64,000 nt of DNA from Trichopria drosophilae (GCA_030407085.1 CM059584.1:90657501-90721500); one strand, 5' to 3'. Shown: positions 11,812 to 24,420, counted from the first letter of the stretch. The notes: generated by a model not told the origin, from the letters alone. Program-made: numbers and translations.

Positions 11812-14800
11812 CTCGCCTAGCAGAAATGACCTTGTTTGGAGGATCGCTTTCACGAATGTACATAAAAGTTTCGCCGAGGCTGTGCCGGAATTACACATTA
11901 GAGCGCCTAGATAGACCTTCACGCTCAAGGTGTGCACGGATACCTGGTTGGCGAAATAGCTGCTGACTGGTGCGAGCATAGGGCACTCCGTAAACATATG
12001 CCATCGAGAATCGAGAGCGTTCATATTATATAAAGCGCAGATTAGCTGCGGGTTATATTGCCGGCGCATACCGAAAACTAGGAGCGATCACGAAAAGACA
12101 GTTGCCAGTCTGACTTGAGGTCTCACTGTGAGGCAAGCTAGAGAGAGGTGAAGCGGGTACAACGTGTACGACGACTCCGTGAGTTGACGATAGATTGGCG
12201 ACTGTATAATGCCAGAGTTATAATATCTCGCCAGATCTTTTTGATCTGTAGGATTTCGCGTATTTGACGACCATTCTCGGACCAGAGGCAGCCTAGAATT
12301 CGGCGTCATAATTGTCCAATAGAACGCAGCCTCCGACTCGTCCAAAAGTGATAAAAGCTGTTTGAGATTTCGAAGAGTTTCGAAGCACTTGTGGTGGCGC
12401 GATGGCCAGTACCCTTAGACGGTTACGTAAGATCTTAGGTAGCCTGGAGTTGGGAAGTTTCATAGTTTTAGATGACTATTTCATTGCCATGTTAAGGATC
12501 GTTACCGAGATCGGGTGGATACCGAGCTCTAAACCAATTAATTAGGCTGCGGTGTTTCTTGACAGATGGAGAAGCCTTTTAAAAATTCTATTTTCGCCGA
12601 CTCCAGCCTAGATGCCGCAGGATCCAGAACGGAGCAGCATACAGTAAACCCGAAATAACCATTGCTCTATATAGTATCCAAAATGCGTCCCAAGAGTCTG
12701 TTTTAGAAAAGTTTATTATCGAAAGGACCGCATCTGTCGCTGCCCTTGTGCGCGTTACGGCGTCCTCTGTCGGATGAAGGCCAGATGTTGAAACAGAGAA
12801 CATAAATCCTAGGAATCTATAGGCGCTTGTGCTTTCGGCTGGTGTATTATAAAAGAGAAATTTTCTCGAGTACCGGTCGAGTAGGCTGGCTCTTCTAAAA
12901 CAGACGATCTTGGTTTTCTCCTCGTTGACGGCGATCTGGTTTATAGTGCAATAGGCAGAAAGAATTTTTAATTTGTTGCACATATCGATAAGCGAAAAAG
13001 CAAAAATAGTAAGATCGTCGGTATGGAGGAGTATTAATGCCGTAATAAAAAAAATAAATCCACGGATCTAGTAACGTCCACTCCGCGTACATTATTGTCA
13101 TGAAAAAAAGCAATTATACCAGAAAGGTACAGAATAAATAGTCGTGGGCTTGGAATTCCGCCTTGTAGTACTCCGATAATAACCTTAAAACGAGACATTT
13201 TTCAGCGTTCTCTGCTATATAAAACTGACGCAGAGCGATAAAGCGCGCTCAGCACTGTAACAAATTTGTCGCTTACGCGAAGACCAAAGAATTTTCGCCA
13301 AAGAAGGTCATGAGGAACGGTATAAAAGGCTGTCTTAAGGACGTACCCAGTGATAAAGAGATAGAGTTAATAAGCGTATGGGTTTCTAACTCGCTCTCTT
13401 ATATGCGCAGAAGTGGGAACTCGAACTACTGCGTTATTTTTTAATAACTTTTATTATTGTAACGTCATCGATTTAGACTGTTTAACAAACAAATTTTTCG
13501 AGGAAGACCCTATTAAAATACCATTCAGTCGAAAATTTTACCCAATGATAATTCTAAAATTAATTAGGTAAGCCATCTCGGGATTTCAAAACAATATTCC
13601 TAATACTATTCCGAAACACATGCTAGCTTTTAAACGATTCTGTAGATTATTTGTTTCTCAATTCTAAAAAATAACCTCGCGAAACCGCGTTTCCCTAAAT
13701 CGCCCATATAGAACCTTGCAACTTTAACATCAAATTTCTCAAAATTTAACGCGGATTGCTATACTGAATTTTTAATCAGTGATAAAGCATTTCCAAATAA
13801 ACGTTTTAGAAAAGTTTCAGGAAAATCTGTAGTTTTTCATTTTCTCCGGGAATGTCCTTAAAGTCTACGAAAGGCTATAGAGTTTCGAGCCTTGGTGACT
13901 AAGAATGGCTTGCGCGGATGCAAAGAGGCAGAAAATATTGCCCTCTGTTCCCCTTACAGCGCGGAAGCCGGATTGCCCTCTGGTAAAATGCCTCTCTGCG
14001 AAGTCCATTTTGTCAGGCGTATAAATCATATCTGTGAAAGAACTTTCGACAGGGCATTGGGTATGGCGATCAAGCGATAATTTGAAGCGTTATTGCGCGC
14101 CCTTCTTGTACAACGTGAAAATTGATGCATCAGCTCTGCCTGAGGGGAAAGATTCTACAGCGATGATCTTATTGAAGAGCGAGAGAAGGAGTGAGAGCTA
14201 ACGGTCGTCCATGAGCTTAAAAAGTTCCGAAGGGATTTTATACGGGCCGTTGGCCTTTCCCTCCTTTAGAGCTCTCAAACCACCCCTAAGCTCATGCAAA
14301 CAGAGAGGAGAATCCAAGGCTAGGTCCGATGTTCCGAAATATGACTCGGGAGGCAGTTCTAACTGCAGAAAATTCACTGAAAAGAATGCGTTCCAATCAA
14401 CATCTGAAACTTGATGACCTAACGTACGGCTCGTCCGAAACTGTCGAACTGTAGATAAAAAATGTGCAGAATTACGGATTTCCGCATTAGTGTCGCCAAT
14501 AACGAAATCTTTCAGTAAGCCAGAAGAGTAAGCCGATTCACGATTTTTTTCAGTATTCCGGAACGAGGCCGTAAGACTTGACCGGAACATTAAAATAGTA
14601 TTATTTACCCCGTCCTGGGGCTTTTAAAAACGAGGGACACGTCGGGCTATCGAGCCTAGAGTAGGTGGCTGTGAGGTATGTATATCCTCAGCGGTACATC
14701 GCCACTGTTAACGGCAGATGGTCGGAGTTGAAAACATCATTACCTATCGTAAGGTCGTGATTTTACTGAACCTGCGCTGACGAGACCCAGACAAGATCAA

Positions 14801-15340
14801 CGACACTAACTGAAACCTCTTTGTCCGAGAAACATAAAGTGAGCCGGAGTGTCATTGGCGTTCGGCCATTTAATAGGAAAAAGTTATTTAAGGACATAAA
14901 ATGAGACAAGAGGGTTCCGCGTCGGTTGAGTACCTGGTTGAGATCGTCTTCGAACGTCCACAGAGGATTCTTCAAAAATCGCTTAATGAGTCTGATGGTC
15001 CAGCTAGAAAATTAAAGTCCCTCCCAAAATAAAAATACCGTTTGGATATTGGTCAGTCAATGAGTCAAGGACAGATTGCAGGGAGAGGAGCAGGGGTTTT
15101 AAATCGGAAAGATGGGGGAAATAAAAACATCCAACAATTGGGTTAAGCCGGCGGGCGTTGAGTTTAAAAAAAAAAAAACAGTGTGAAGAGGAGTGCAGGC
15201 AGGTAAAATTAAGGTTGGCGATGATAAGGGATAGAAGGCAACCACTGCGGCGACCAACCCTGCTGGAGCGGACAGCTGGAGAGTTGATCACTGAGTGACC
15301 AGTAGCCAAGTCCCCTGGGCGGATTTCAGAGTGTCGCTAA
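11812..15340 (-). pseudogene. LINE-B: decayed non-LTR retrotransposon (EN + RT), same group as LINE-E
   Basis: Minus-strand fragments run in order: endonuclease (about 15310-14770, with FILGG and the FLLNGRTP...VDLVWVSS block); linker (14590-14200, ending LKEGKANGPYKIPSELFKLM); motif A TAFYTVPHDLLW (split by a MITE); motif C as LHTDDLTIFAFS (about 13030); thumb with YRFLGF and LLYAAPFWIL (12983-12600); and a C-terminal Cys/His stretch HMFTECPML (about 11990). The copy has many stops. The xxDD box survives as HTDD. The FLLNGRTP block and LLYAAPxW are shared with LINE-E. Clade assignment beyond 'apurinic-endonuclease LINE' is not secure. Confidence 0.75.
13339..13857. mobile_element. MITE with TTAA target duplication inserted in LINE-B
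   Basis: The element is flanked by TTAA at 13335-13338 and 13858-13861. Its ends GGACGTACCC and, reverse-complemented, GGACATTCCC match at 8 of 10. Removing it joins the flanking minus-strand frames into RT motif A of LINE-B (DFK then TAFYTVPHDLLW), which fixes the borders. At 519 bp it has no ORF. piggyBac and Kolobok superfamilies both make TTAA duplications; the ends do not tell which. Confidence 0.7.
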
Positions 15341-15344
15341 GTTT

Positions 15345-16430
15345 CTAAGAAATTTACACTTTTGTACGCCAAATAAAAAGAATTGTTCTTGATATTTAAA
15401 AAACCGCGGGCGTTCCAAAAATCTGCTTAAAAATTACTATTACGTATATGAAATCTAATACCGACGCACATTGGGACGCTATTGATGGCCGTGACAGCCT
15501 AGAGGTGGCAATTTTCAACTTATCGAAAAAAAAAACAAAATGCATTTTAAAGCTTATGAAATTTGCAACAAATGTGTGAATCTATTTTTAAAATAGTGAT
15601 ATAAAACTCGATGGTGGGCATCGTTCTTTTAGAAAACATATTCTTAAATATTTAAAAACGTATAGAGGTCTGCAAACTGATTCACTTTTTTTATTAAAGT
15701 GATAATTTTACCATAAAGTAATGGAAATAACTAATTATAAACCTGACAAAAAAAAATTAAAAATTAAAAATGGCGGACTGTTTCGTAGCAATACTCAATG
15801 GATAGGTATTTATATAAATCTATTCTTGTTGGATTCTGGTGCTTGCGAATTTACTCTCAAATTTTGTACGATTAACAGAGTGTCAGGTTTTTAAATAGGT
15901 TATGTAATTCTATTATTTTTAATATTTTATATTTAGTTCTCGCGTATAGTTTTTCGAAAAGTGATGTTATACATATCATTTACAATTCTCTTGACCAGAC
16001 CTTTCGATCGAATAAAATGCCTTTTCAAATTTATTCAAAAATACTGTTTAAATAAAAATATTGTTTCAGCCTACACCTAAATGACTCTTATGTGCTCTCT
16101 AGTAATTCGAATGGTATTTTTAAAAATTCTACTACTACATCGGAATGTTTGTTCTCAGAAGATATAATAATCTAGGTCTTCATTTGTGACTTGCATTCTT
16201 AATTAAAAAGAAAAATTGTGTTTAATCTAGTATGTACCCAAAAATTCGTTTTAAAGTCGTAACATTTAAATCATTAGCAAAGGAATTTTAGGAACTTAGT
16301 AAGTACTACAGAATAAAATAACTTTATATCATCATATATTGAAACTGTAAATAAAAATAAATTCCCTCTTCGGAATGGAATTAACTCCGGATCGTATGCT
16401 CTTCAATCTCGAGACGTAAAATACTCGTCT
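15345..16430. other. AT-rich DNA with one LTR-like fragment, no gene
   Basis: The only structure seen is a block at about 15825-15930 (GCTTGCGAATTTACTCTCAA ... CTATTATTTTTAATATT). It is repeated in reverse orientation at about 23508-23610 and is probably a BEL/Pao LTR fragment. The remainder shows nothing recognisable. Confidence 0.5.
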
Positions 16431-16433
16431 ACA

Positions 16434-16730
16434 TCTTGCCTTTATTGGCTGGATTATTCATTACACTTGGTCTTTATTGGCTGAATATTTCTTTACATCT
16501 TGCCCTTATTGCCTGGGTACCTCATTCTATCTTGCCTTTATTGTCTGAATTATTCCTTACACTGGGCCTTTATTGGCACGTTATTATATTACATCTTGCC
16601 TTTATTAGCTGGATTATTCATTACACTTGCATTTTATTGGCTGGGCATTTCATTACACCTTGCCTTTATTGGATGGGTATTTCATTACATCTTGCCTTTA
16701 TTGACTGGGTATCCCATGAAACTTTTATGA
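16434..16730. repeat. 31-32-bp minisatellite, about 9 diverged copies
   Basis: The unit is roughly CTTGCCTTTATTGGCTGGRT plus about 12 bases (TATTCATTACA). Copies differ by several substitutions each. The hydrophobic open frames across it are a by-product of the repeat. It ends about 70 bp left of the Foldback element. Confidence 0.8.
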
Positions 16731-16803
16731 TATGCGTTTTTATTTAAGAAATCGAAGTAGACCCTGAAGTAATTTCACGTGACATTCAAGGTCAAACCTA
16801 AGG

Positions 16804-19800
16804 ACGTCTATCAAGCTGGCAGAGCAAGGTCGCCCAAAACGAAAAAAATACTATCATAATTATGTGCTAATTATGTGTTCCAATTAAACATTTTGAGCTC
16901 CTAACGTTTTTCCAACAATAGACATTTTATAATATACACAAAATCGATGAAAGACTAATCAGGTACAATGCGGAAAAGGTGCATAATTATGTGCTTTTGA
17001 ACTATGCAAACCGCTAAATCCAAATACCAACCCTTATCGCAAAAACCACCCTTAGCAAAGAATCAAACCCACAAAAATGCTTAAAAAATTAAGCAAATGT
17101 GCCAATAAAGAAGATACATAATATTTTCTATATCAGAGAGACATTCCGATCTTTATGCTAACGCATGCAACAAATATCCAATTTCGCGATCGAACCCTCA
17201 TTTGAAAAGCCCACCCTTAAGGAAATAAATGCATTATTTAAGAAGGGAAAATAGCACAAAATTATTATACAGATGAAAACGTATCCTTGAGTGGTTCACC
17301 AAACGATAAGACTACTACCGAATTTTTTGCTTCAACCCTTATTGGAAAAAATCCACCTTGAACGGAAAAAATTCATTATTTAAAAACGGAAAATAGCACA
17401 AAATTATTTTATAGCCGAAGACTTATCCTTGAGTCATTTACAAACCAATAGGACTAATACCAAATTTTCTGCACCAACCCTCATTGGAAAAATCCACCAT
17501 TTAGGGAAAATAATCATTATTTATGAAGGGAAAGTAGCACAAAAATATTTTACAGTTGAAAATGTACCCTTGAGTCATTTTCCAATATTAACCAATAAGA
17601 CTAACCCCGAATTTTGTGCTCGAACCCTTACAGGAAAAAACCCACCCTCAACGGAAAAATGCATTATTTAAGAAGGGAAAGTAGCACAAAATTATTTTAT
17701 AGTTGAAAACGTACCCTTGAGTCATTTATTAACATATAAGACTAACACTGAATTTTGTGCTCGAAACCTTATTGAAAAAAAAATCTACCTCTCAACGGAA
17801 AAATGCAGTATTTAACAAGAAAAAGTAGCACAAAATTATTTGGTTGTTGAAAACGTACCCTTGACTCATTTATAAACCAATAAGAGTAACACCGAATTTT
17901 GTGCTCGAACCCTTATTGGAAAAATAACCACCCTGGAAGGAAAAAAAATGAAAAAATTTAGCTAGAAAAATACCACCGTTAAGGGAAAATGCATTATTTA
18001 AGAAGGGAAAGTAGCACAAATGTGAAACCACATCCAGGATATTTTCATACCCCCTGACTGTGATATCCTATTTGCAATTCATTCGTTGATCTTTTCAGGT
18101 TGAGATCAGAAACAACAATACATAATTTGTAAAATTTGTATGTTGATATTCAAATTGTATTCAATTTTGGTAAAAAATATAGTTCCTCCAAATTGTACAA
18201 ATACGCATTGTTATTTCCTAATTAACTCACCATTTCTTTTTATTGAATTATCTTCAGAAGTCGGTATTTGCAAAAAAAAATACATTGTTGATTCCAATTT
18301 CATAACATTTTATAAAATGCGGATGAAAATATATTAACTTTGTACATAGTTAAATATGAATAAATTGAAATTTATGCAGGTGAAACATTTCAACATATTT
18401 AACGCAATTACTACCCAATGCATTGCAGGAAAAAGCCGCCAAATTTGAATTATATTTGTTTAAGGAGTGGAGCCGTGGAAATCAACACGTCATGGAAGAA
18501 AATGATGTACGGTATTTTTATTCAGAATTTTGGGTAGAATACGATAGTATTTTTTATATTTAAAAAATACGAATATTTCCGTAACATTCGCCATATTGAG
18601 GCTGTCATTTTTAATTTCGCGAATCTGACTCTGGATTCGTAATGAACGACCACGAAAACCATTAAAATTATGATTTTCAGTTACGGGACAACTGTTTTCT
18701 TCTCAAAACGCCTGCAGAATGTAGCAAAACAGAGCAAAAAGCCTTAAAACTCCACAATTGTTTAAATTTTTCGTTGAAAAAAATTATTTATTTATTTTTG
18801 CACGATTTCAAACCATTTATAGCATGGATTTGTAAAATTGTCGTTTGGTGTAGAATATATAAATTATTCATGCTCGAAAAAATAAATGGTATAAACTTAT
18901 CTAAAAAAAAATTGGTACATTTGGATCACTGATATATCAATGATTCAATTTTTGGGGTGTCTCCTCTCCTTTATTTATATTTAAACATACTTTTTTCCAA
19001 TAAGGGTTCGATCACAAAATTCGCTATAAGTCTTATTGGTTACTAAATGACTCAAGGGTAGGTTTTTAACTATAAAATAATTTTGTGTTACTTTCCCTTC
19101 GTAAATAATGATTATTTTCCCTTAAGGGTGAATTATTTCCAATAAGGGTAGGAGCACAAAATTCGGTATTAGTATTATTGTTTAATAAATGACTCAAGGG
19201 TACGTTTTTAACCACCAAATAATTTTATACTACTTTCCCTTCTTAAATAATCATTATTTTCCTTTAAGGGTGAATTTTTTCTAACAAGGGTTCGAGTACA
19301 AAATTCGGTATTCGTTTTATTGGTTAATAAATGACTCAAGGGTACGTTTTCAACTATAAAATAATTCTGTGCTACTTTTCCTTGTTAAATACTGCATTTT
19401 TCCGTTGAGGGCGAATTTTTCTAATAAGGGTTCGAGCACAAAATTCGGTGTTAGTCTTATTGGTTAATAAATACTCAAGGGAACCCTTACAACTGTAAAA
19501 TAATTTTGTGCTACTTTCCCTTCGTAAATAATGATTATTGTCCCTTAAGGGTGAATTATTTCTAATAAGGGTAGGAGCACAAAATTCGGTATTACTATTA
19601 TTGGTTAATAAATGACTCAAGGGCACGCTTTCAACAACCAAATAATTTTGTGCTACTTTTCCTTGTTAAACACTCCATTTTTCCGTTGAGGGTGGATTTT
19701 TCTTCAATAAGGGTTCAAGCACAGAATTAAGTGTTGGTCTTATTTGTTAATAAATGACTCAAGGGTACGCTTTCAATTATAAAATAATTTGGTGCTACTT

Positions 19801-20705
19801 TCCCTTCTTAAATAATGCATTTTTCCGTCGAGGGTGGGATTTTTCCAATAAGGGTTCGAGCACAAAATTCGGTGTTAGTCTTATTGGTTAATAAATGGCT
19901 CAAGGGAACCCTTACAACTGTAAAATAATTTTGTGCTACTTTCGCTTCATAAATATTTGATTATTTTCCCTTAAGGGTTCGATTTTTCCAATTAGGGTTG
20001 GTGCAGAAAATTTGGTATTAGTCATATTGGTTTGTAAATGACTCAAGGATAAGTCTTTAGCTATAAAATAATTTTGTGCTATTTTCCGTTCTTAAATAAT
20101 GCATTTTTTTTCCTTAAGGGTGGGTTTCTTTCAATGGGGGTTGAAGCACAAAATTCGGTAATAGTCTTATCGTTTAGTAAACCACTCAAGGGTACGTTTT
20201 CATTTGTAAAATAATTTTGTGCTACTTTCCCTTCTTAAATTATGCATGTTTTTCGTTAAGGGTGGGCTTTTCAAATGAGGGTTGGATCGCGAAATCAGAT
20301 ATTGATGCATCCGTTAGCATAAAAATTGGAATGTCTCTCTGATATAGAAAATATTATGTATCTTCTTTGTTGGCACATTTACTTAATTTTTTAAACATTC
20401 TTGTGAGTTTGATTCCTTGCTAAGGGTAGTTTTTGCGACAAGGGTTGGTATTTGGAATTAGCGGTTTGCATAGTTCAAAAGCACATAATTATGCACCTTT
20501 TCTTCATTGTACCTGATTAGTCCTTCATCGATTTTGTGAGTATGCTCTGCTAGCTTGTGTCATGCCAGCAGTACATTATAAAATGTCTATTGTTTGAAAA
20601 ACATTAGGAGCACAAAATTTTTAATTAGAGCACATAATTAGCACATCATTTTTGTAGTATTTTTTTTCGTTTTGGGCGACCTTGCTCTGCAAGCTTGATA
20701 GACGT
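16804..20705. mobile_element. Foldback-like (Mutator-type) element with 9-bp target duplication
   Basis: The ends ACGTCTATCAAGCTGGCAGA (left) and ACGTCTATCAAGCTTGCAGA (right, reverse-complemented) are inverted repeats. They are flanked by an exact 9-bp duplication AACCTAAGG at 16795-16803 and 20706-20714. The arms (16804-18030 and 18985-20705) each have a terminal region of about 400 bp and then tandem units of about 140-150 bp. I count about 6 units in the left arm and 9 in the right, marked by AGTAGCACAAAATTATTT or its complement. The loop (about 18031-18984) has no transposase. Long TIRs built of direct repeats with a 9-bp duplication match Drosophila FB elements, which are mobilised by MULE-type transposases. 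Assigning it to that group is inference. Confidence 0.85.
18031..18984. other. Loop of the Foldback-like element
   Basis: This is unique AT-rich DNA between the two arms with no coding signal. At about 18590-18650 it carries a diverged copy of the piggyBac subterminal unit (CGCCATATTGAGGCTGTCAT ... GATTCGTAAT). Confidence 0.5.
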
Positions 20706-20811
20706 AACCTAAGGTCATTATTGGATTCTTTGTTTAAAATTATTGTTCACCATTTTCGGGATTTTCATGTTTGTTGCATACCTTATATAATAATGATAAT
20801 AATAACAATGG

Positions 20812-21060
20812 GGGGCGTGATGGTTACGATGGCTAAGGCGAACGCCTTGAAGTTCGAGTCCTCGTGAAGACAATTTTTTGCGCGTTGAATTGAACTCAGT
20901 ACCGACACTGCAATCACCTACCTCATGGTGTGGGGCGTGGTGACTGCAGCGTGTCTGTAGTGACATTTGACGCTGATCTGGTAGAGATTTGAGCAAAAAA
21001 ATTTTGTGAGTGTAAATGATCTGCATGCGCCGCGCGCCGCTTGTATGCGTATACACTGAA
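20812..21060 (+). mobile_element. tRNA-derived SINE
   Basis: The head reads GCGTGATGGTTACGATGGCT AAGGCG and then AAGTTCGAGTCCTC. This is an A-box/B-box pair related to the heads of the SINEs at 39379-39822 and 45092-45570 (CGTGATGGTCGTGCGGGCTA ... GAGTTCGAATCCCC). A non-tRNA body of about 190 bp follows. The 3' border is not clear. It is preceded by an AATAATGATAATAATAA tract. Confidence 0.6.
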
Positions 21061-21069
21061 TAGCCAAAT

Positions 21070-21885
21070 TTAAGCGTACGAAACGCTTATCGGAAAAGGA
21101 AGTTACGAGAACATCAGTCTGTCAAACCCACCAAATTTTATTTACCTGATCTTCAAAATTGTCTTTGATGGCAGTGGATGTTTCGAATATCCCCCGCTTA
21201 GAAGTGTATTAAATACCGAGTTGAAGGCTTATAAATATACCTCATATATAGAGGGTGTCCAAGAAGTGGGTTACGGTATTTCAAGAGGTGATCCTGCATG
21301 ATATTTCAAACACAAAAGGCTTCACCCAAAATTCAATCTGGGAATCAGAATTTCAGCGACGGGCCATTGAAGTTTAGAAAGATATATACTTTTTTTGCAA
21401 TAACTCTACACGCTTTTAAGCTATTTCAACGCGTGAGGGCTCATTTTCAAGCTTTCTTTACGCCCTATAATTTATTCACAAGAGCATTTGACCTGCGAAA
21501 AATAATTCTGAAGTTTCGTAAAAATTCATGTCAATCCTTCCTTCCTTAAGAAAATTTATTTGTCGCAACAATCCGACAGCTTGTCTGTGGTTAGAACAAA
21601 TCCTAATTTGATGAAACAAAAAGACTCGAGAAAGATCGGAAAAATCAGAAAGATCAAGACAGGTCGAAAAAGACCTGAAAAATCAAGAATGGTTGACAGA
21701 ACATCAGAAAGATTGAGAAATATCGAGAAAGATTGGTAAAATTTAGATAGGTCGAATGCAAATCATTCGGAATGATCAAGATATGTATATGGGAAGAGGA
21801 AATTGGGTAAACGATGAAGTGTTCAGACGATGAAGTGGAAGACTATGAAATGGGTTATGATTAAATGGGGCACGATGAAATGTCC
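21070..21885. other. No gene; repeat-like segments
   Basis: A GAGGGTGTCCAAGAAGTGGG motif at about 21250 resembles the edge of a dispersed repeat. Degenerate purine-rich GAAAGATC-type repeats fill about 21625-21745. ATGAAATG-type repeats fill about 21815-21890. Confidence 0.4.
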
Positions 21886-21887
21886 CA

Positions 21888-23367
21888 ATACCGTCCAGTA
21901 CAAGCGTAACCTGTCGATAGCCTGGCTGGATTACATGGAGGCCTATGACTCAACATCGCATAAGCTTTTAAGCATGTTGCTCAAACGCCTCCATGTCCAC
22001 CCAAACATAGTGAGAGGCGTAGAAGACCTGATGTCTTTTAACGCGGAAAACGCGCTTTGTCATGACAGGGCAATCGTAGAACCATGTCTAGACTAGTTCA
22101 ATTCCAAAGAGGTGTCTATCAGGGAGATTCTCTGAGTCCTCTGCTCTTCTGCATCTCATTATTGCCTCCATCCGTTGCTTTCCGACAATCTCAAAGGTAC
22201 ATGTGTGGCCTGGTGAACGTGTACATAAGATCACCTAATTTATTCTATATGAATGATCTTTAATTATACGTATCAGGCGAGGATCAATTACTTCGATCTC
22301 TGAATATCGCCCTCACAAACTCGAGAAATATAGGCAAGAAATTCGAATTGGACAAGTGTGCAGTCGTTCATTTGCATAGAGAAAGGTCGGACGCCATTAA
22401 CAACGATATGGAGCTCGTCAATGGAAATTTCATCCGCCACCTTAGCGCCGAAGAAGCCTGCACATACCTGGGAATGCCTCAGAGACATGTCCAGGATGTG
22501 CAGACTGCTAAAACGACCATCGTTAAGAAATACCGGCGCCTTCTCCGTCAGATGTAGTCATCAGAATTGGCGGGGAAAAATAAGGTGGCAGCCAAGAATA
22601 TGTTGGCCGCTTCACAAGTGCTCTATTTATTTGGAGCTCTTAAGTGGAACGTTGACGAGCTACGGGGTCTTGACCGATGCACACGGAAGATGATTTGTGT
22701 GCAACGCAGTTTGCATCCAAGATCTTCCGTGGAACGACTGTATTTGCCTCGAAAATTCGGAGATCGTGGCCTTTTGAAATTGGAGTGTATGTATGACAGA
22801 TTAGTCCTCGAAACGGCTTGCAACGTGATTAATCGAACGGAGGATTCCCTGATGATGCTAGTTCATTAGAATGAAATTCAGGGGAAGCGGGCACTTTTGC
22901 AGAACGCGGCGGAACGACCGAGACAAAACCTCGGTGCATTTTTCAACGTAGGACGTAGTGGTGCACAGAAGGGTGAGATAATCATAAACATGTGCCCGGT
23001 GCGTTTCAGGGCCAACATACGGAGGGAACAATTCCGTATTTTGGAGGGAAGGCACATCGACAAGCCATTCCATGGAAAATTCTTTCGAAATGTCCAACAA
23101 CTTGGCTTGTCGGTAGAGATGACCTTCTCATTCTTAAGATCAGCTGGCTTAAAATCCGCGACCAAGGGTTTTGTCTTCGCATGCCAGAATGGATCGAGTG
23201 GATGTCATGTTGAGGCATCTCTTGGCAGCTTGTCCAAGATCTTCAATCTCAGCATACATCCAACGTCACAATGCGGCTCTCCGCATTATCATTTCCGCAG
23301 CACCTACGGCATTGACGCGATCCCAGTTTTGCCGTACGTTCCCACTCATATTGAATCCGTAGTCTGA
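21888..23367 (+). pseudogene. LINE-F: decayed non-LTR RT of R2-like type
   Basis: Plus-strand fragments give motif A NLSIAWLDYMEAYDSTSH (about 21910), then RGVYQGDSLSPLLFCIS (about 22100). The catalytic box reads FYMNDL where YMDD is expected (about 22245). DKCAVVHLHRER and YLGMPQ follow, then ELRGLDRCTRKMI...HPRSSVERLYLPRKFGDRGL (22660-22780). A C-terminal stretch FLRSAGLKSATKGFVFACQNGS (about 23130) precedes an AACPR...YIQRHNAALRI block (about 23230). That succession is familiar from R2-superclade-like RTs. Several stops and frameshifts are present and the Asp-to-Asn change would inactivate it. Confidence 0.75.
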
Positions 23368-23418
23368 AATGAGTTGTGCCGAATGCACTGGAATTATACC
23401 GAATATACTCATTTCCGA

Positions 23419-23510
23419 CGAGCAGGCAAATGTCTGCCATAAACCCTGGTATGAGCAGGCAAATATCTGCCAAAAAGCCTGGTACGAGCAGGAAAATATC
23501 AGGCAATATC
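23419..23510. repeat. 33-bp tandem repeat, about 2.7 copies
   Basis: The unit is GAGCAGGCAAATRTCTGCCA plus about 13 bases ending CCTGGTAY. It adjoins the LTR-like block at 23508-23610. Confidence 0.6.
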
Positions 23511-23647
23511 AATAATATTAAAAATAATAGAATCACGTAACCTATTTCAAAACCTGACACTGCGTTAATCGCACAAAATTTGAGGGTGAATTCGCAAGCT
23601 CCATAAACCAGCAAGAATTGACTTTATACGACAGACGTATAACTTTT
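23508..23647 (-). repeat. Part of a BEL/Pao-type LTR, cut by piggyBac
   Basis: The reverse complement of the fragment at about 15825-15930 lies here. Read on minus it continues from the LTR-like segment 27325-27571 across the piggyBac element. The LTR interpretation is inference from position after the BEL polyprotein and from the second genomic copy. Confidence 0.45.
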
Positions 23648-23689
23648 TTAACCCTTTCCGGCACACATTTTTCTGATGAACCATTTTTC

Positions 23690-24165
23690 ATGAAACTGGG
23701 TACTCGGGGGTTTTTGGGGTCGCTGATTACGAATCTGCACTCAGATTTTGAAAATTCAAAATGGCGGATTCAAGATGGCCGCCAAAAATGTAAAAAATAA
23801 CCTGATTAAGATGAAGCTGGGTATTCGGGGGTTTTTGGGGTCGCTGATTACAAATTTGCACTCCGATTTTGAAAATTCAAAATGGCGGATTCAAGATGGC
23901 CGCCAAAAATGTAAAAATAACCTGATTGAGATGAATCTGGGTACTCGGGGGGTTTTGGGGTCGCTGATTACAAATTTGCACTCCGATTTTGAAATTTCAA
24001 AATGGCGGATTCAAGATGGCCGCAAAAATGTAAAAAATAACCTGATTGAGATGAAACAGGACACTGGGGGGTTTTTGGGGTCGCTGATTATGAATCTGAA
24101 CTTACATTTTAAAAATTCAATATGGCGGACTTATATTTGTAATCAGCGACCCCGAAAACCCCCTA
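23690..24165 (+). repeat. Four forward subterminal 120-bp units
   Basis: Units start near 23698, 23819, 23939 and 24059 with GGGTACTCGGGGGTTTTTGG, followed by GTCGCTGATTA and AAAATGGCGGATTCAAGATG. A period of 120 keeps a long artefactual frame open. They probably form a subterminal recognition or spacer region. Confidence 0.9.
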
Positions 24166-24420
24166 GAGCCTAGTTTCATCTCGATCAGGTGATTTTTAAA
24201 TTTTTTGTCGGCCATATTGAATCCGACATTTTGAATTTTCAAAATCTGAGTTCAGATTCGTAATCAGCGACCTCAAAAACCCCTGAGTACCCAGTTTCAT
24301 CTCAATTACGTAATTTTTTAAATTTTTTGTCGGCCATATTGAATCCGACATATTGGATTTTTAAAATCTGAGTACAGATTCGTAATCAGCGACCCCAAAA
24401 ACATTTATGTACCACATTCT
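24166..24420 (-). repeat. Two inverted subterminal units
   Basis: The same unit appears in reverse orientation (TCGGCCATATTGAATCCGAC, AATCAGCGACC, CCCCTGAGTACCC) directly after the forward array. The left side of the element is therefore itself a head-to-head inverted array. Confidence 0.88.

Noticed and set aside
16436..16747. Hydrophobic multi-pass membrane protein
   Set aside because: Two overlapping frames both look membrane-like because of the T-rich 31-32-bp minisatellite. There is no other support.
20812..20880. tRNA gene
   Set aside because: A-box and B-box-like sequences are present, but no cloverleaf closes and the head matches the SINE copies, so it is a SINE.
21830..21890. Start of a Trp/Lys-rich protein (MKWKTMKW...)
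   Set aside because: This part is a degenerate repeat fused in frame to the LINE-F RT; the real RT homology starts only at about 21888.
23748..24173. 141-codon repetitive open frame
   Set aside because: The 120-bp subterminal unit is a multiple of three, so the frame stays open by chance. There is no protein-like character beyond the repeat.
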